Source of the DNA: a virus
Strand: one strand, 5' to 3'
Virus record (IMG/VR): IMGVR_UViG_3300020562_000001
Location: 1-38,909 of that record
DNA length: 38,909 nucleotides
Part shown: positions 21,405-30,304 of the stretch, piece by piece
How the letters are laid out: every line of letters begins with the position of its first letter
How positions within the stretch are numbered: position 1 is the first letter of the stretch
Notes under the pieces: generated by a model
Database searches by the model: none
Seen by the model: only the letters and a program-made list of their open reading frames with translations
What the model was told of the DNA's origin: nothing
Position numbers and translations under genes: made by a program

Positions 21405-21562
21405 TGATGAGCAAAAAGCCAAAGGGCGTTGTAATGAGTCCCGACAGGCAGTACGCAACCGGTACGCTAGGCAAGCAGCCGATCCGCGTAGTCGGCTCTA
21501 AGGAAGATAAAAAGAATATGCTTAAGAATGCTTTCAAGAAAATTGCGTCCAAGAGTAAGTAA
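21404..21562 (+). CDS. 52-residue basic protein
   Basis: Start overlaps the previous stop, and the stop overlaps the next ATG (TAATG). It is Lys-rich at both ends (MSKKPKG, KEDKKNMLKNAFKKIASKSK) with a Gly/Pro-containing centre. Coupling on both sides supports translation. Function unknown; a small virion or DNA-binding protein is possible. Confidence 0.6.
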   Translation: MMSKKPKGVVMSPDRQYATGTLGKQPIRVVGSKEDKKNMLKNAFKKIASKSK

Positions 21563-21846
21563 TGGACGCTCTCGACAAACTCAAGAAGAAGAACGCTCCC
21601 CAAGTTAGCGTCGCCCTCATGCGCATGAAGCCCATGTCGCGCAAAGAAGCAGTAACCGATTCCATGTCGTATCGCGACGACGAAGGCAACATGGAAGAAA
21701 ACAAGGAAATGATGGAAGACAAGGAAGAGTATGGTTCCGAGTCTTGCCCGAAGTGCGCCGAGTATCAGATGCTAATCGGAGAAGCCATCACTATGTACAT
21801 GCGAAACAAGGATAAGGAGGAAGCGCCAGACTCCGAGATGGAGTAG
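21562..21846 (+). CDS. Small acidic protein with CxxC
   Basis: 94 residues. A basic N-terminus (MDALDKLKKKNAP) is followed by a very acidic, Met-rich middle (DDEGNMEENKEMMEDKEE) and one SCPKCAEYQ motif. One CxxC cannot hold zinc alone, but dimers could. It follows the 52-residue gene by a one-base overlap. A head assembly accessory role is a guess from position. Confidence 0.6.
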   Translation: MDALDKLKKKNAPQVSVALMRMKPMSRKEAVTDSMSYRDDEGNMEENKEMMEDKEEYGSESCPKCAEYQMLIGEAITMYMRNKDKEEAPDSEME

Positions 21847-21850
21847 GTGC

Positions 21851-21856
21851 TACAAT
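21851..21856 (+). promoter_or_regulatory. -10 box TACAAT, leaderless-type promoter
   Basis: TACAAT, preceded by TGC (an extended -10), ends six bases before ATG 21863. A GGAG is too far upstream to serve this start. Confidence 0.65.
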
Positions 21857-21862
21857 AATCGC

Positions 21863-22240
21863 ATGGCAGTAGATCCGAGCATGATGGGCGCACCTCCGAT
21901 GATGCCGCCCGTACCAATGAGCGCACCCCCCGCACCCGGCGGCCCGATCCCTCCCGCAGTCGCGGCCCTTCCCGGCATGAGCCAGCTCGCGCAGGCGCAG
22001 ACAATGCAGATGATGGATCAGCAGCGTCAGATGGCGATGATGCAGGAAGAGATGCAGAAGCAGATGATGATGCTTATCTCTAGTCTGCCGACGCCGAATC
22101 CGGCTGGTGAGGCTGCTGTCTCGACTCCGATGAGTCCGATGATGAGTGGCGTTGGCGCTCCGCTTGGTGGCGCTTCGGCTCCGATGGGCGGCTCGATGAT
22201 GGGGGGCGCACCGGACATGGGTGCGCCTGGTGCCTACTAA
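21863..22240 (+). CDS. Methionine/proline-rich low-complexity protein
   Basis: 125 residues, of which about 24 are Met, and Pro, Ala, Gly and Gln dominate the rest. Pro/Gly/Met-rich ends (MMGAPPMMPPVPM; APMGGSMMGGAPDMG) flank a Gln/Met coiled-coil-like centre (MDQQRQMAMMQEEMQKQ). It is likely disordered outside the centre. Similar low-complexity proteins lie near portals in some phages, but its job is unknown. Leaderless-type -10 box upstream. Confidence 0.65.
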   Translation: MAVDPSMMGAPPMMPPVPMSAPPAPGGPIPPAVAALPGMSQLAQAQTMQMMDQQRQMAMMQEEMQKQMMMLISSLPTPNPAGEAAVSTPMSPMMSGVGAPLGGASAPMGGSMMGGAPDMGAPGAY

Positions 22241-22508
22241 CAATTTTCAGCAAACCGATCCGGCGATCTTGTCGCCGTATACGCATGCTCATATTGTGAC
22301 TCCAAGCGATACGGCGGATCTTGATGAGGTCACTCGCGCGCTTTACGCTTCTAAGGGTGCGTCTTCGCATAGTGACGTAAGCGTGATCCTAATAGGCGAT
22401 ACTGATCCGGTTACGTTTGTGTTGGCGCGTGGCGAAATTGTTCCGATACGAGTAAAGCGCGTCCGCGTAACAAATACTGACGCGACAAACATCGTCGCCC
22501 TTTACTGA
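22221..22508 (+). CDS. Small beta-rich structural-type protein
   Basis: 95 residues from GTG 22221; GTG 22230 is an equally possible start. It looks beta-rich (DVSVILIGDTDPVTFVLARGEIVPIRVKRVRVT), like small phage decoration or fibre-base domains. It overlaps the Met-rich gene in another phase. A virion-surface role is inferred from fold look and position only. Confidence 0.55.
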   Translation: MRLVPTNNFQQTDPAILSPYTHAHIVTPSDTADLDEVTRALYASKGASSHSDVSVILIGDTDPVTFVLARGEIVPIRVKRVRVTNTDATNIVALY

Positions 22509-22514
22509 TAGACT
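22509..22514 (+). promoter_or_regulatory. -10 box TAGACT, leaderless-type promoter
   Basis: TAGACT, preceded by TGA (extended -10), ends six bases before ATG 22521. No Shine-Dalgarno site. Confidence 0.6.
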
Positions 22515-22520
22515 AGACAC

Positions 22521-23219
22521 ATGCCGTTTATTACGCCTGCGACTGTCTCGCCAGGAGACAAGTATAACGCTTCTGCGCATAACATTATTGTTGGCGACCT
22601 TACTGATCTTGACACGCGCCTGACGGCAGCAACAGCTTATATTGTTCCTGCTGGTTCTCTTACTTCGTATGTTGGGGCGGCTGCCCCTTCTGGCTGGCTA
22701 TTGTGTGACGGTAGTCAGGTTTCTCAGTCAACGTATAGTGCGCTTTATGCGATCATTGGGGCTAACAAGTTTGGCACTGATACGGGTGGAAACTTTTTTC
22801 TTCCTGATCTTCGCGGACGGGTTCCTGTTGGGCTTGGTACGAATGCTGATGTTGATGTTATTGGTGATAATGATGGTGCGGCTGTTGCGGATCGTCGAGT
22901 TAAGCATAAGCATACGGTTGCGGCGTCGGCTACTGCTTCGTCTACGGCTACTGTTAGCGAAACTTCTACTGGCTCGCAAAACTACCAGTACAGCATTAAC
23001 CAGTATTCTGCTGGGTCTGGTTCGGCCTTTTTGCTTAAAGCCGATTCGCAGGGAGGCGGATTTGGCGGCGGCACTCTTGGCACGGCTTTCGCGCACACGC
23101 ATAGCGTTGGTGTTACTGTTTCGACTACGGTTACGCCGACGGTTACCGCTGGGCCGCAAACTACATCCCCAACTGACGGCCCGTCGTTCCTGACTCTCAA
23201 CTTTATTATCAAGACTTAA
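22521..23219 (+). CDS. Phage tail collar-domain protein (short fibre)
   Basis: 232 residues. About residues 46-115 form a tail collar domain: SYVGAAAPSGWLLCDG, TYSALYAIIG and FFLPDLRGRVPVGLG. The rest is Ser/Thr/Gly-rich, with an HKHT metal-like site (HTVAAS follows) and a C-terminal SPTDGPSFLTLNFIIKT typical of collar fibres. It likely recognises the host surface as a trimer. Its position between terminase and portal, far from the main tail genes, is unusual. A second collar protein lies at 33027. Confidence 0.85.
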   Translation: MPFITPATVSPGDKYNASAHNIIVGDLTDLDTRLTAATAYIVPAGSLTSYVGAAAPSGWLLCDGSQVSQSTYSALYAIIGANKFGTDTGGNFFLPDLRGRVPVGLGTNADVDVIGDNDGAAVADRRVKHKHTVAASATASSTATVSETSTGSQNYQYSINQYSAGSGSAFLLKADSQGGGFGGGTLGTAFAHTHSVGVTVSTTVTPTVTAGPQTTSPTDGPSFLTLNFIIKT

Positions 23220-23729
23220 ATGCCATATACTCGACCTTACTCTGGTGGTTTTCAAGACTTTCCGAATACGGGAACACCTATTAATGCGCTTGCGCTAAAC
23301 ACGATTGATCTTGGTGTAAAAACAGTTAGCGACACCGTAGACGCTCTTGGTTCGTGGACAGCGTATGTCCCGACGCTGACTAATACAACTGCGCCTATTA
23401 CGGTTGCTCGTTACGTGAAGATTGGCAAGACGGTTCATTTTTATGTCCAGTTGACGCTGACTGGAGCGCAAGTGTCTGGACTCCCAGGAATTAGCCTCCC
23501 CCCGTTTGCAATGCTTAGCACAAGCTCTGGCACGTTTGAAGTAAAGCTAATTGACGCAGGCTTGGTATACCCTGGCGTTGGAGTTGCTGGTACAACTTCA
23601 AGAATTGATTGCTACGTTGCTAACGCTGGCGGATTATATGTTCAAGTTCTTGCCCCAACAAGCATTGTTCCATTTACGTGGGCAACTACAGACCAGATTG
23701 TTTTGAGCGGAACATACGAGTCCGTGTAA
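23220..23729 (+). CDS. Putative fibre or virion surface protein
   Basis: 169 residues. The N-terminal ~50 residues look like an attachment region (FQDFPNTGTPINALALNTIDLGV). The rest is a beta-sandwich-like segment (WTAYVPTLTNTTAPITVARYVKIGKTVHFYVQLTLTG is a pattern common in phage tail-fibre domains; positions ~46-85). It directly follows the collar protein (TAAATG) and overlaps the portal start at TAATG. Receptor binding or decoration is likely. Confidence 0.65.
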   Translation: MPYTRPYSGGFQDFPNTGTPINALALNTIDLGVKTVSDTVDALGSWTAYVPTLTNTTAPITVARYVKIGKTVHFYVQLTLTGAQVSGLPGISLPPFAMLSTSSGTFEVKLIDAGLVYPGVGVAGTTSRIDCYVANAGGLYVQVLAPTSIVPFTWATTDQIVLSGTYESV

Positions 23730-25432
23730 TGATCGAGTCTACCGACCAGAAAAAACTACTAGACCGATTCACAAAGTGCTGGGGCTACTCTGACCAGAAG
23801 CACCGCGCCAATCGAGAGTTCTACAAGAAGTGTGATGATGGTTACAACGCAATCATCAAGCCATCCAACAGCGAATGGCAGAGCGACCTGCACCCGCCAT
23901 ACGCGCTTCAGATCATTGACGTTATCGAGTCGAACATTGTTGATGATGAGCCTGACGTTCGCGTCATCCCTGCACAACCCGACTACTCCGAGGGCGCTGA
24001 CCTTCTCACAAACATTCTGAAGCAGCAGCGTTACAAGGATAACTTTGCTGAGAAGTACGCACTCTTCGTCAAGCAGTCCCTCATTCGGGGCATTAGCATT
24101 GCAAAGATTCCGTGGCTAGAAGAGTGGCGGAAAGTCCCCACTCCGAACTACAAGCCTGATCCGCTCGGGATGCGCGAGCCGTACCAGACCGTTCCGTACC
24201 GGCAGCAACCCGGCTTCGTCAACGTAGACGCCAACCATTTTCTCTGGGACGCAAACGCGACCAGTCTTGACGATGCCGAGTACGTCTTCTTCCGTACGTA
24301 CGAGTCGAAGCGCAGCCTAGAAGCCGCCGGCGTGTACGACAACCTAGAGAAGATCGTCGAGCTTACGACGACAACTACTGAAGATAAAGAGCGGCGTAAT
24401 CGTGTCGAGGTTGTTGAGTGGTGGTGGCGTGACGGCAACATGATGCGCCTGACCGTTGTTGCCAATCGGAACACGATTATTCGTGATTGTGCCTCTCCGT
24501 TCTGGCACGGCCAGTTCCCATTTGTCGTTGCAAACATTATGCCGACGCCATTCGCGTTCCGTGGCAAGAGCATTGTTGAGATTATCAGTGACCTTCAGAT
24601 TGCCCTCTGGGAACTCCAGAATCAGCGCATTGACAACTCGAAGTTTATGGCGAACGCGGCTATGTTTGTTGATCCGAACACTGAGCAGCAGGACATTCGC
24701 CTCTACCCTGGCGCTGTCATTCCGCTTCGTCCTGATCAGGTGCAGGCGTGGGTGCCGAACATCTCGATTCTTCAGCCGAGTGTGCAGGCTGAGGAGATGC
24801 TGAAGGGTGATCTTCAGAACATCACGGGCGCGGTTGGCTACTTGAGTGGCGCGTCTAATACTCAGATTGATCAGACGACAGCAACAGGCATTTCGGTCAT
24901 TAGTAATATGGCTGCTAAGCGCATCATTCGGATGAAGCAGCAGATTATGTATGCGATGCGCCGCTGCGGTGAGCAGCAGGTCGCGTTGAATCAGCAGCTC
25001 CTTCCCGGCCCTATTGCTGTCAGGATTGATCGTGATTCTGATGCTGAGTGGAAAGTCGTTACGCCTACTGATATTCAAGGCCAGTACGATTTCCGCGTCG
25101 AGGATGCGAATGAGAGCCTTATGCGGCAGGAGCGTCGCGCTGAGGCTCTTGCGTTTGCGAATTGGTTTGGACAGAATTATGCTCTCCTTACCCAGAGTGG
25201 CGTCACTCCTAATATGCGTCGAGTCGCTGAGGATGTTATTCAAGCGTTTGACGAAGATCCGAAAGAATATCTTGGAGACGCCGAACAGGTGCAGAACCCG
25301 CCTTTGGTCGGAGGGCCGGGTCAGTCACAGCCGGAACCGACAACCCCAATGGGCGCAGCGCCTGGAATGCCGAGCATTCCGCCGGAAATCCTTGCTGCGC
25401 TCGGGGCCGGTTCCGGCCTAAACAATCAGTAA
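23729..25432 (+). CDS. Portal protein
   Basis: 567 residues from ATG 23729, fixed by the TAATG overlap. The N-terminus and centre match large portal proteins: helical start, YALQIIDVIESNIVDDEPDVRV, FRGKSIVEIISDLQIALWELQNQRIDN, TGAVGYLSGASNT and a long helix at IRMKQQIMYAMRRCGEQQ. The tail is Pro/Gly-rich. It forms the ring through which DNA enters and leaves, contacting terminase, scaffold and the adaptor. Size and style fit podovirus-type portals with a head-tail connector role. Confidence 0.88.
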   Translation: MIESTDQKKLLDRFTKCWGYSDQKHRANREFYKKCDDGYNAIIKPSNSEWQSDLHPPYALQIIDVIESNIVDDEPDVRVIPAQPDYSEGADLLTNILKQQRYKDNFAEKYALFVKQSLIRGISIAKIPWLEEWRKVPTPNYKPDPLGMREPYQTVPYRQQPGFVNVDANHFLWDANATSLDDAEYVFFRTYESKRSLEAAGVYDNLEKIVELTTTTTEDKERRNRVEVVEWWWRDGNMMRLTVVANRNTIIRDCASPFWHGQFPFVVANIMPTPFAFRGKSIVEIISDLQIALWELQNQRIDNSKFMANAAMFVDPNTEQQDIRLYPGAVIPLRPDQVQAWVPNISILQPSVQAEEMLKGDLQNITGAVGYLSGASNTQIDQTTATGISVISNMAAKRIIRMKQQIMYAMRRCGEQQVALNQQLLPGPIAVRIDRDSDAEWKVVTPTDIQGQYDFRVEDANESLMRQERRAEALAFANWFGQNYALLTQSGVTPNMRRVAEDVIQAFDEDPKEYLGDAEQVQNPPLVGGPGQSQPEPTTPMGAAPGMPSIPPEILAALGAGSGLNNQ

Positions 25433-25458
25433 TTCTGACCATCCGACTGGAGGACTAG

Positions 25459-26370
25459 ATGAGTACGAACGATACGACCGAAATCGTTGACGAGATTGAT
25501 CCGATTGCGAACGCGATCATGCATGGCGGTTCTGGGCATGATGCGCCGGAAAGCGGTGCGGATTTTGCACCGGAAAGCGGTGCAGACGTTGAGGAGGCTC
25601 CCGAAGAGCTAATCCTTGGCAAGTTCAAGAGTCCCGATGATGTTCTTGAGGCGTATAAGAATCTTGAGGCGTACAACACGCAGCAGAATCAGCGCCTGTC
25701 CGAGCTAGAGGCTCTGTTGTCTGCGGATGATGAGGAAGAGTACGAGGCTCCGCGTCCGTGGGGTGTTCAGTTTAATGGCGAGCCGGATAATGAGGAGCAG
25801 CTTGTTGGTTGGGCTGAGCGTGACCCGGGTCAGGCTGCGCAGTGGGCGATTGCGAACGCTGATCGCGTTCCGAAGGAAACTGTTGATGGTCTTTGGGAGC
25901 ATTGGTTTGAGCGTAAGCCGACTGAGGCGATGGCGTGGTATACGCAGCAGCAGACGCAGCATGTTGCGCAGCAGTACGAGCAGGAACTCGCTTCGTTGCG
26001 TGAGCAGGTCGCTCCGTTGCGTGACGCGCAGACTCAGAACATGTTCGAGGGCGCGCTCGGGTCGCTAGAGGCTCAGATCCCTGATCTTGCCGAGTATTCG
26101 GAGAAGATCCAAGCGTACGTTGACAATATTCCTGTCGATCAGCTTCATCTTGCGTTCTTCCCGAATGGGATGGATACGCCGGAGAAGGTGCAGGAAGGCG
26201 TTCGTAGTTTGTATGCGATTGTGCGGATGCGTGAGCAGCCGCTGCAAGCGCAGCAGCAGGTTCAGCAGCAGATGCAGCAGAATGCGTTTACGCAGTCGCG
26301 GCAGGGCATTGTTGATACTAATGCAACCGATTATGATGCTAAGATCAATGACGCTATCTTGAACGCTTGA
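25459..26370 (+). CDS. Capsid scaffolding protein
   Basis: 303 residues, acidic, between portal and major capsid protein, the normal place for a scaffold. The N-terminus has a duplicated APESGAD unit, and EELILGKFKSPDDVLEAYKN is typical of phage scaffolds. The centre and C-terminus are helical and Gln-rich (QQQTQHVAQQYEQELASL, QAQQQVQQQMQQ). A GGAGG site precedes the ATG. It guides prohead assembly and is absent from the mature head. No protease domain is seen. Confidence 0.82.
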   Translation: MSTNDTTEIVDEIDPIANAIMHGGSGHDAPESGADFAPESGADVEEAPEELILGKFKSPDDVLEAYKNLEAYNTQQNQRLSELEALLSADDEEEYEAPRPWGVQFNGEPDNEEQLVGWAERDPGQAAQWAIANADRVPKETVDGLWEHWFERKPTEAMAWYTQQQTQHVAQQYEQELASLREQVAPLRDAQTQNMFEGALGSLEAQIPDLAEYSEKIQAYVDNIPVDQLHLAFFPNGMDTPEKVQEGVRSLYAIVRMREQPLQAQQQVQQQMQQNAFTQSRQGIVDTNATDYDAKINDAILNA

Positions 26371-26459
26371 TAGTGACCGACCAACCCGTGGCCCAACCCG
26401 ACCGTTGGACAACCGCAAATCATCTCACACCTACTAGTCAGAAAGGCTAGGACAACCAA

Positions 26460-27635
26460 ATGCCTACCCTCCTCTCTGGGGTCGTTGACGACGCGGATAT
26501 TCTGTCCAATCAGCGCGTTGTTGACATGTCCCCCACCATTGCCGAGCTTGAGCCTGATGAGGCTCCGCTCACGACCATGCTTCAGAAGGTCAGCAAGCGC
26601 GCTGCCTACTCGCAGAAGGTCGAGTGGCTTTCGGATGAACTGGTGCCGCGTCTGACGACGCTTTCCGCATCGGCTACTTCGGCTGCCACTTCTCTCTCCG
26701 TTCCCGCGACTACGGGCGCTTCGTCCGGTACGTACTTCCGTGCCGGCGACGTTATCCGCATCGCTTCGACGGGCGAGAACTGCTACGTCACTGGCGTGTC
26801 GGCTGACACGCTGTACGTCACGCGCGGTATCGGCGGAACGTCCGTTACGGCTGTTTCTGCTGCTAGCGGCGTTGACGTTATCAAGGTTGGCAACGCGGCT
26901 GCTGAAGGTGCCACTCTCGGTACCCTCATCCAGACGAAGAAGGTCGCTAACTTCAACTACGCGCAGATTCAGCGTGACCCGTGGGGCTTCACGAACACGC
27001 TGGTCGCGTCGAAGCTGTACGGCGGCCCGGAGCCTGCTAACGAGGCTAAGAAGAAGCTGATTGAGCATAAGCGTCAGCTTGAGAACACCCTGTTCTGGGG
27101 TGTGCGTGACCTCAACACCAGCGGCTCTGCGCCGATTGGTTATTGTGGTGGCGTGTTCCAGTACGCGACGACTAACCTCACGGCTAGCGTTGGCACCCTT
27201 ACGGAGAGCGTGTTCGAGTCGTTCCTCCGCAAGGCGTTCCGTTACGGCTCGCAGAACAAGGTGTTCTTCTGCTCGCCGCTCGTCGCGTCGGCTCTGTCCT
27301 CGTTCCCGCAGGGCAAGCTCGCTCCCCCGGCTCCTGGTATTACCGAGTACGGCGTTTCGCTGTCCTCGTACCAGAGCGCGTCGGGTGCGAAGGTTCAGAT
27401 CATGGTGAAGCGTGACTGGTATGACTTCCAGAACACGAGCAACCAGTACGGTGGTATCGGCGTCATGCTCGACATGGACGATATTACGATGCGTCCGCTG
27501 CGCGACACGGTGCTGAAGCCGGATCGTCAGGCCAACGATGAGGACTCCATTAAGCAGGAGTACCTGACCGAGTGGTCGTTCGAGATGGGCAACGAGAAGA
27601 AGCACGCTATCATCTCTGGCATCACCGGCTACTAA
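26460..27635 (+). CDS. Major capsid protein (SU10/DUF5309-like HK97 fold)
   Basis: 391 residues. The start, with MSPTIAELEPDEAPLTTML and QKVEWLSDELVPR, resembles the SU10-type major capsid family (DUF5309). Further features are YFRAGDVIRIAS, an EHKRQLENTLFWG helix, VFFCSPLVASAL and a C-terminal HAIISGITGY. It forms the head shell. The 89-base leader holds a GAAAGG site rather far (13 bases) from the ATG. A strong stem-loop follows at 27646, probably protecting or attenuating this transcript. C-ending codons are more frequent here than in neighbours, as expected for a highly expressed gene. Confidence 0.88.
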   Translation: MPTLLSGVVDDADILSNQRVVDMSPTIAELEPDEAPLTTMLQKVSKRAAYSQKVEWLSDELVPRLTTLSASATSAATSLSVPATTGASSGTYFRAGDVIRIASTGENCYVTGVSADTLYVTRGIGGTSVTAVSAASGVDVIKVGNAAAEGATLGTLIQTKKVANFNYAQIQRDPWGFTNTLVASKLYGGPEPANEAKKKLIEHKRQLENTLFWGVRDLNTSGSAPIGYCGGVFQYATTNLTASVGTLTESVFESFLRKAFRYGSQNKVFFCSPLVASALSSFPQGKLAPPAPGITEYGVSLSSYQSASGAKVQIMVKRDWYDFQNTSNQYGGIGVMLDMDDITMRPLRDTVLKPDRQANDEDSIKQEYLTEWSFEMGNEKKHAIISGITGY

Positions 27636-27645
27636 GCCAACAAGC

Positions 27646-27677
27646 GGGGGAGAGTCGCCATTGTGCGGCTCTCCCCC
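27646..27677 (+). terminator. Terminator-like hairpin after the capsid gene
   Basis: GGGGGAGAGTCGC (27646-27658) pairs with GCGGCTCTCCCCC (27665-27677): 13 pairs with one T-G wobble and a six-base loop. Only weak Ts follow, so partial termination or mRNA 3'-end protection is likely. Confidence 0.7.
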
Positions 27678-27711
27678 AGTTCTTCCTACTCCAACGACCA
27701 GGAGACAATCA

Positions 27712-28356
27712 ATGCGATTTGTCAGCAAGCACGGGAACTTTACTTTTATTGCTCGCCCGGATACGGTTCAGATGATCCTCGGGCCGGGTGGCTCGATGAT
27801 TCCGCACACGGTTCAGAGTGCAATTATCTGCGACTTTACTCACGGCATGGTTCGCCCGGACGAAGCGGTGATGGCTGCCGAGAAGTGGATGGGCATGGGC
27901 GCTCGTAGCGATGGTACGCCTATCGCGTTTGGCGCTATTCCTAGTGGTCAGAGTGGCGTTGTGAATGGTGTTGCTCACGATTCGTGGCAGCCAATGTTGA
28001 CGTTCAGCGTGTTTGACACGGAGTCGATTCCGAATCTTGAGGATCGCGAGTGCGCCGAGAAGCGCCTTGTTGAGGATTCTGGTAATGGTCTTCACTACAT
28101 CCAGGTTGGTCATCGTCCGCTTAGTCCGCCGTGGCCGACGTACGAGCAGATGAAGGGCATTAAGGGTAACTCGACGGCGCAGATGGTTTGTCGCATGATT
28201 GAGGATGGTGGTTATGATCCCGAGTATGTGATTGCGTACGAGCTTCAGCGTGAGCGTCCTCGTTATGAGATTACGAAGGCGATTGAAGAGTTGAAGTTGC
28301 GGCTTGCTGGTGAGGCAATTGAGGATGCTTCGCTGAGTCGCGAGATCCCCGCGTAG
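27712..28356 (+). CDS. Hypothetical protein after the capsid gene
   Basis: 214 residues from ATG 27712, with an AGGAG site. The N-terminal part looks beta-rich (NFTFIARPDTVQMILG), the middle includes WQPMLTFSVFDTESI, and the C-terminus is helical (EITKAIEELKLRLAGEAIEDA). Position suggests a head completion, decoration or minor capsid protein, but no family was recognised. Confidence 0.65.
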   Translation: MRFVSKHGNFTFIARPDTVQMILGPGGSMIPHTVQSAIICDFTHGMVRPDEAVMAAEKWMGMGARSDGTPIAFGAIPSGQSGVVNGVAHDSWQPMLTFSVFDTESIPNLEDRECAEKRLVEDSGNGLHYIQVGHRPLSPPWPTYEQMKGIKGNSTAQMVCRMIEDGGYDPEYVIAYELQRERPRYEITKAIEELKLRLAGEAIEDASLSREIPA

Positions 28357-28358
28357 CC

Positions 28359-29924
28359 GTGCATCACAACATTGCCGCGTATAAGGCGGCCGTGCGTCGC
28401 CACGTAACGGTCGTGATGCCTTGGCATGGGCAAGACGAAGGGTTACTACGCGAGGCTCTTAGATCGCTCCCTAGAGGCGTTAGAATCATCATCGCTCAGA
28501 ATGCGGGAAAGCATGAGATGGCTAGTGCTTTCAACGCTGCGTTGGCTAGCGTAAAAACTCGATACGTGTTCATCATGGGCGCTGATGATGTGGTTGACGA
28601 GGATACGTTGTGGCGCTTGTGGGAAGCAGCCATTGATCATGATGGTGCGTATCCGTGGATGCTTGGCTTTGGCGAGCGCAGGTTCCGCTTTCCCGCCGAG
28701 CCGTGGTCAAAGCTTCGTATCCAAGACTCGAATGTGTGTGGCGTAATGCTGATTAAAACGAGCGTGGCGCTTGCCGTTGGCGGGTATCAAGACAAGGTTA
28801 TCGAGGATTGGGATTTCTCGTATCGTCTTGCTAGTGCGGGGTATCGCCTTGCTCCCGCTCCGCTTGCTCGTTACGGGTATCGTCAGCGCGTCAAGGGTTT
28901 GAATCAGCAGACATTTCGTGGCGCGTCCGAGCTTGGCTTGTCTATCAGGGATCTTGCTCCGTATGAGGAGCGCGACGCGGTTAGTGGCGTGTTCTATCAG
29001 TGGAAGTACGATGGGACGGCGTATGTGCGGTGTGATCTTGCGTCGCGCACTGCTGGTGGCGTGGTGCGTTCGACGTGGGATGCAAAGGATGAGCATGAAG
29101 CGCCAGCGTGGGTGTATCAGTATCCGAATAGTGATGCGCAAGTGTATTGGGATCTTGGCGCTCGACTAGAGAAGAAGCGCGTTATTGATGTGGATGATAA
29201 TTACTTGTCGCCCGACTTGGCTAGCGTTGTTGGTCGGTACAACGATAAGAATGGCGCGGCGTGGGGCGAACGACAAGAGTCGCATAAGCGCATGGTCGAA
29301 GAGGCCGACTATGTTATTTGTGCGACGCCAGCGTTGGGAGAAGTGTACAAACTGGTCAATCCTAATACGATTGTTTGCGAGAATACGTGCGACCCGCTGG
29401 ATTGGCCCAAGGCAAGCAAGAAGCGCCGCATCGTTGGGTGCGTGTTGAGCGCGAATCATTATGATCACACGCACCTCGTAGAAGATGCGCTACGCAAAGC
29501 AAGCGCGTCTGGAGCTGACGTTCAAATCGTTGGCTTAGACCCTGGGTGGGACTTCGCTTATACACACTTTTCGTTTACTCCGAGTGTCGCAGCGTATCGG
29601 CGTATCCTTACGCGCTGGAGTATTGGCTTAGCGCCAGTGATTGATAATGATGTCACTCGATGCAAGAGTGATTTGAAGTGGCTTGAGTTCACGATGAGTG
29701 GTGCTGCTCTTGTTGCCAGCGGAGTGGAGGCGTACAAGCTTGTGCCAGACGACTCGATTATTCGCGCCGATAATGCCGATGGGTTTACTGACGCGGTACT
29801 TGGCCTTCTTCGTGACGAGTCGGAACGGAAGCGTATGATTCGTCGTAGTATGTTTCATGTGAAACAAAACCGCCTTGTTTGCAATGAGTCGTTGCAGAGG
29901 CGTTATACTACAGCACTAGCATGA
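28359..29924 (+). CDS. Two-domain glycosyltransferase (GT-A plus GT-B-like)
   Basis: 521 residues, GTG start. Residues ~14-190 form a GT2/GT-A domain: VTVVMPWHGQDEGLLREAL, the acidic metal site IMGADDVVDEDTLWRLWE, and VIEDWDFSYRLASAG. From ~260 a GT-B-like half follows: VYQYPNSDAQVYWDL, RVIDVDDNY, ADYVICATPALGEVY and DLKWLEFTMSGAALVASG near the end, where GT-B enzymes bind the sugar nucleotide. It probably adds two sugars in sequence, with donor and acceptor unknown. The place between head and tail genes suggests virion glycosylation. The alternative is alteration of host wall glycans to block superinfection. Confidence 0.85.
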   Translation: MHHNIAAYKAAVRRHVTVVMPWHGQDEGLLREALRSLPRGVRIIIAQNAGKHEMASAFNAALASVKTRYVFIMGADDVVDEDTLWRLWEAAIDHDGAYPWMLGFGERRFRFPAEPWSKLRIQDSNVCGVMLIKTSVALAVGGYQDKVIEDWDFSYRLASAGYRLAPAPLARYGYRQRVKGLNQQTFRGASELGLSIRDLAPYEERDAVSGVFYQWKYDGTAYVRCDLASRTAGGVVRSTWDAKDEHEAPAWVYQYPNSDAQVYWDLGARLEKKRVIDVDDNYLSPDLASVVGRYNDKNGAAWGERQESHKRMVEEADYVICATPALGEVYKLVNPNTIVCENTCDPLDWPKASKKRRIVGCVLSANHYDHTHLVEDALRKASASGADVQIVGLDPGWDFAYTHFSFTPSVAAYRRILTRWSIGLAPVIDNDVTRCKSDLKWLEFTMSGAALVASGVEAYKLVPDDSIIRADNADGFTDAVLGLLRDESERKRMIRRSMFHVKQNRLVCNESLQRRYTTALA

Positions 29925-30304
29925 GTACCGCACAGATCCAATCGTGGCGCACGCCAATTACGGCGCACGCCGAAGAGACTTACGACCTAGAATCGGGCGA
30001 GCCGAAGCGCAGCATTAACTGGCATTTGCATGGCGCTAATCAGTACGACGATGCTGAACGGCTTGCTAAGGGCATGGCGTGTGGCGTTTGCCTAAGCGTG
30101 TTCCCGGCGCGTCCGTGTATTGAGAACATGCGCGACTTCAAGCCGATTGCTCACGAATGGGAGCCGATGCGGACGAAGGATGATGTGATGCGGATGGTCG
30201 CTAATGGTCTTTGTCCTACGTGCGCTAGTGAGGTTAATGATCGGATGCATGAGATTATGCATCGTGGCCTTGACCCGCTTCGTCCGAAAGGCATGGACGA
30301 GTAG
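29921..30304 (+). CDS. Zinc-ribbon hypothetical protein
   Basis: 127 residues. CGVC (54-57) and CPTC (98-101) make a likely zinc ribbon around a helical insert. The N-terminus contains WHLHGANQY. ATG overlaps the glycosyltransferase stop by four bases. A TATACT at 29904 could also give a short-leader transcript. No family recognised. It may be a head-tail accessory protein. Confidence 0.65.
   Translation: MSTAQIQSWRTPITAHAEETYDLESGEPKRSINWHLHGANQYDDAERLAKGMACGVCLSVFPARPCIENMRDFKPIAHEWEPMRTKDDVMRMVANGLCPTCASEVNDRMHEIMHRGLDPLRPKGMDE

Noticed and set aside
26331-27728. Long antisense frame over the capsid gene (465 codons)
   Set aside because: Shadow of the strongly biased capsid coding sequence; no domain and no initiation signal.
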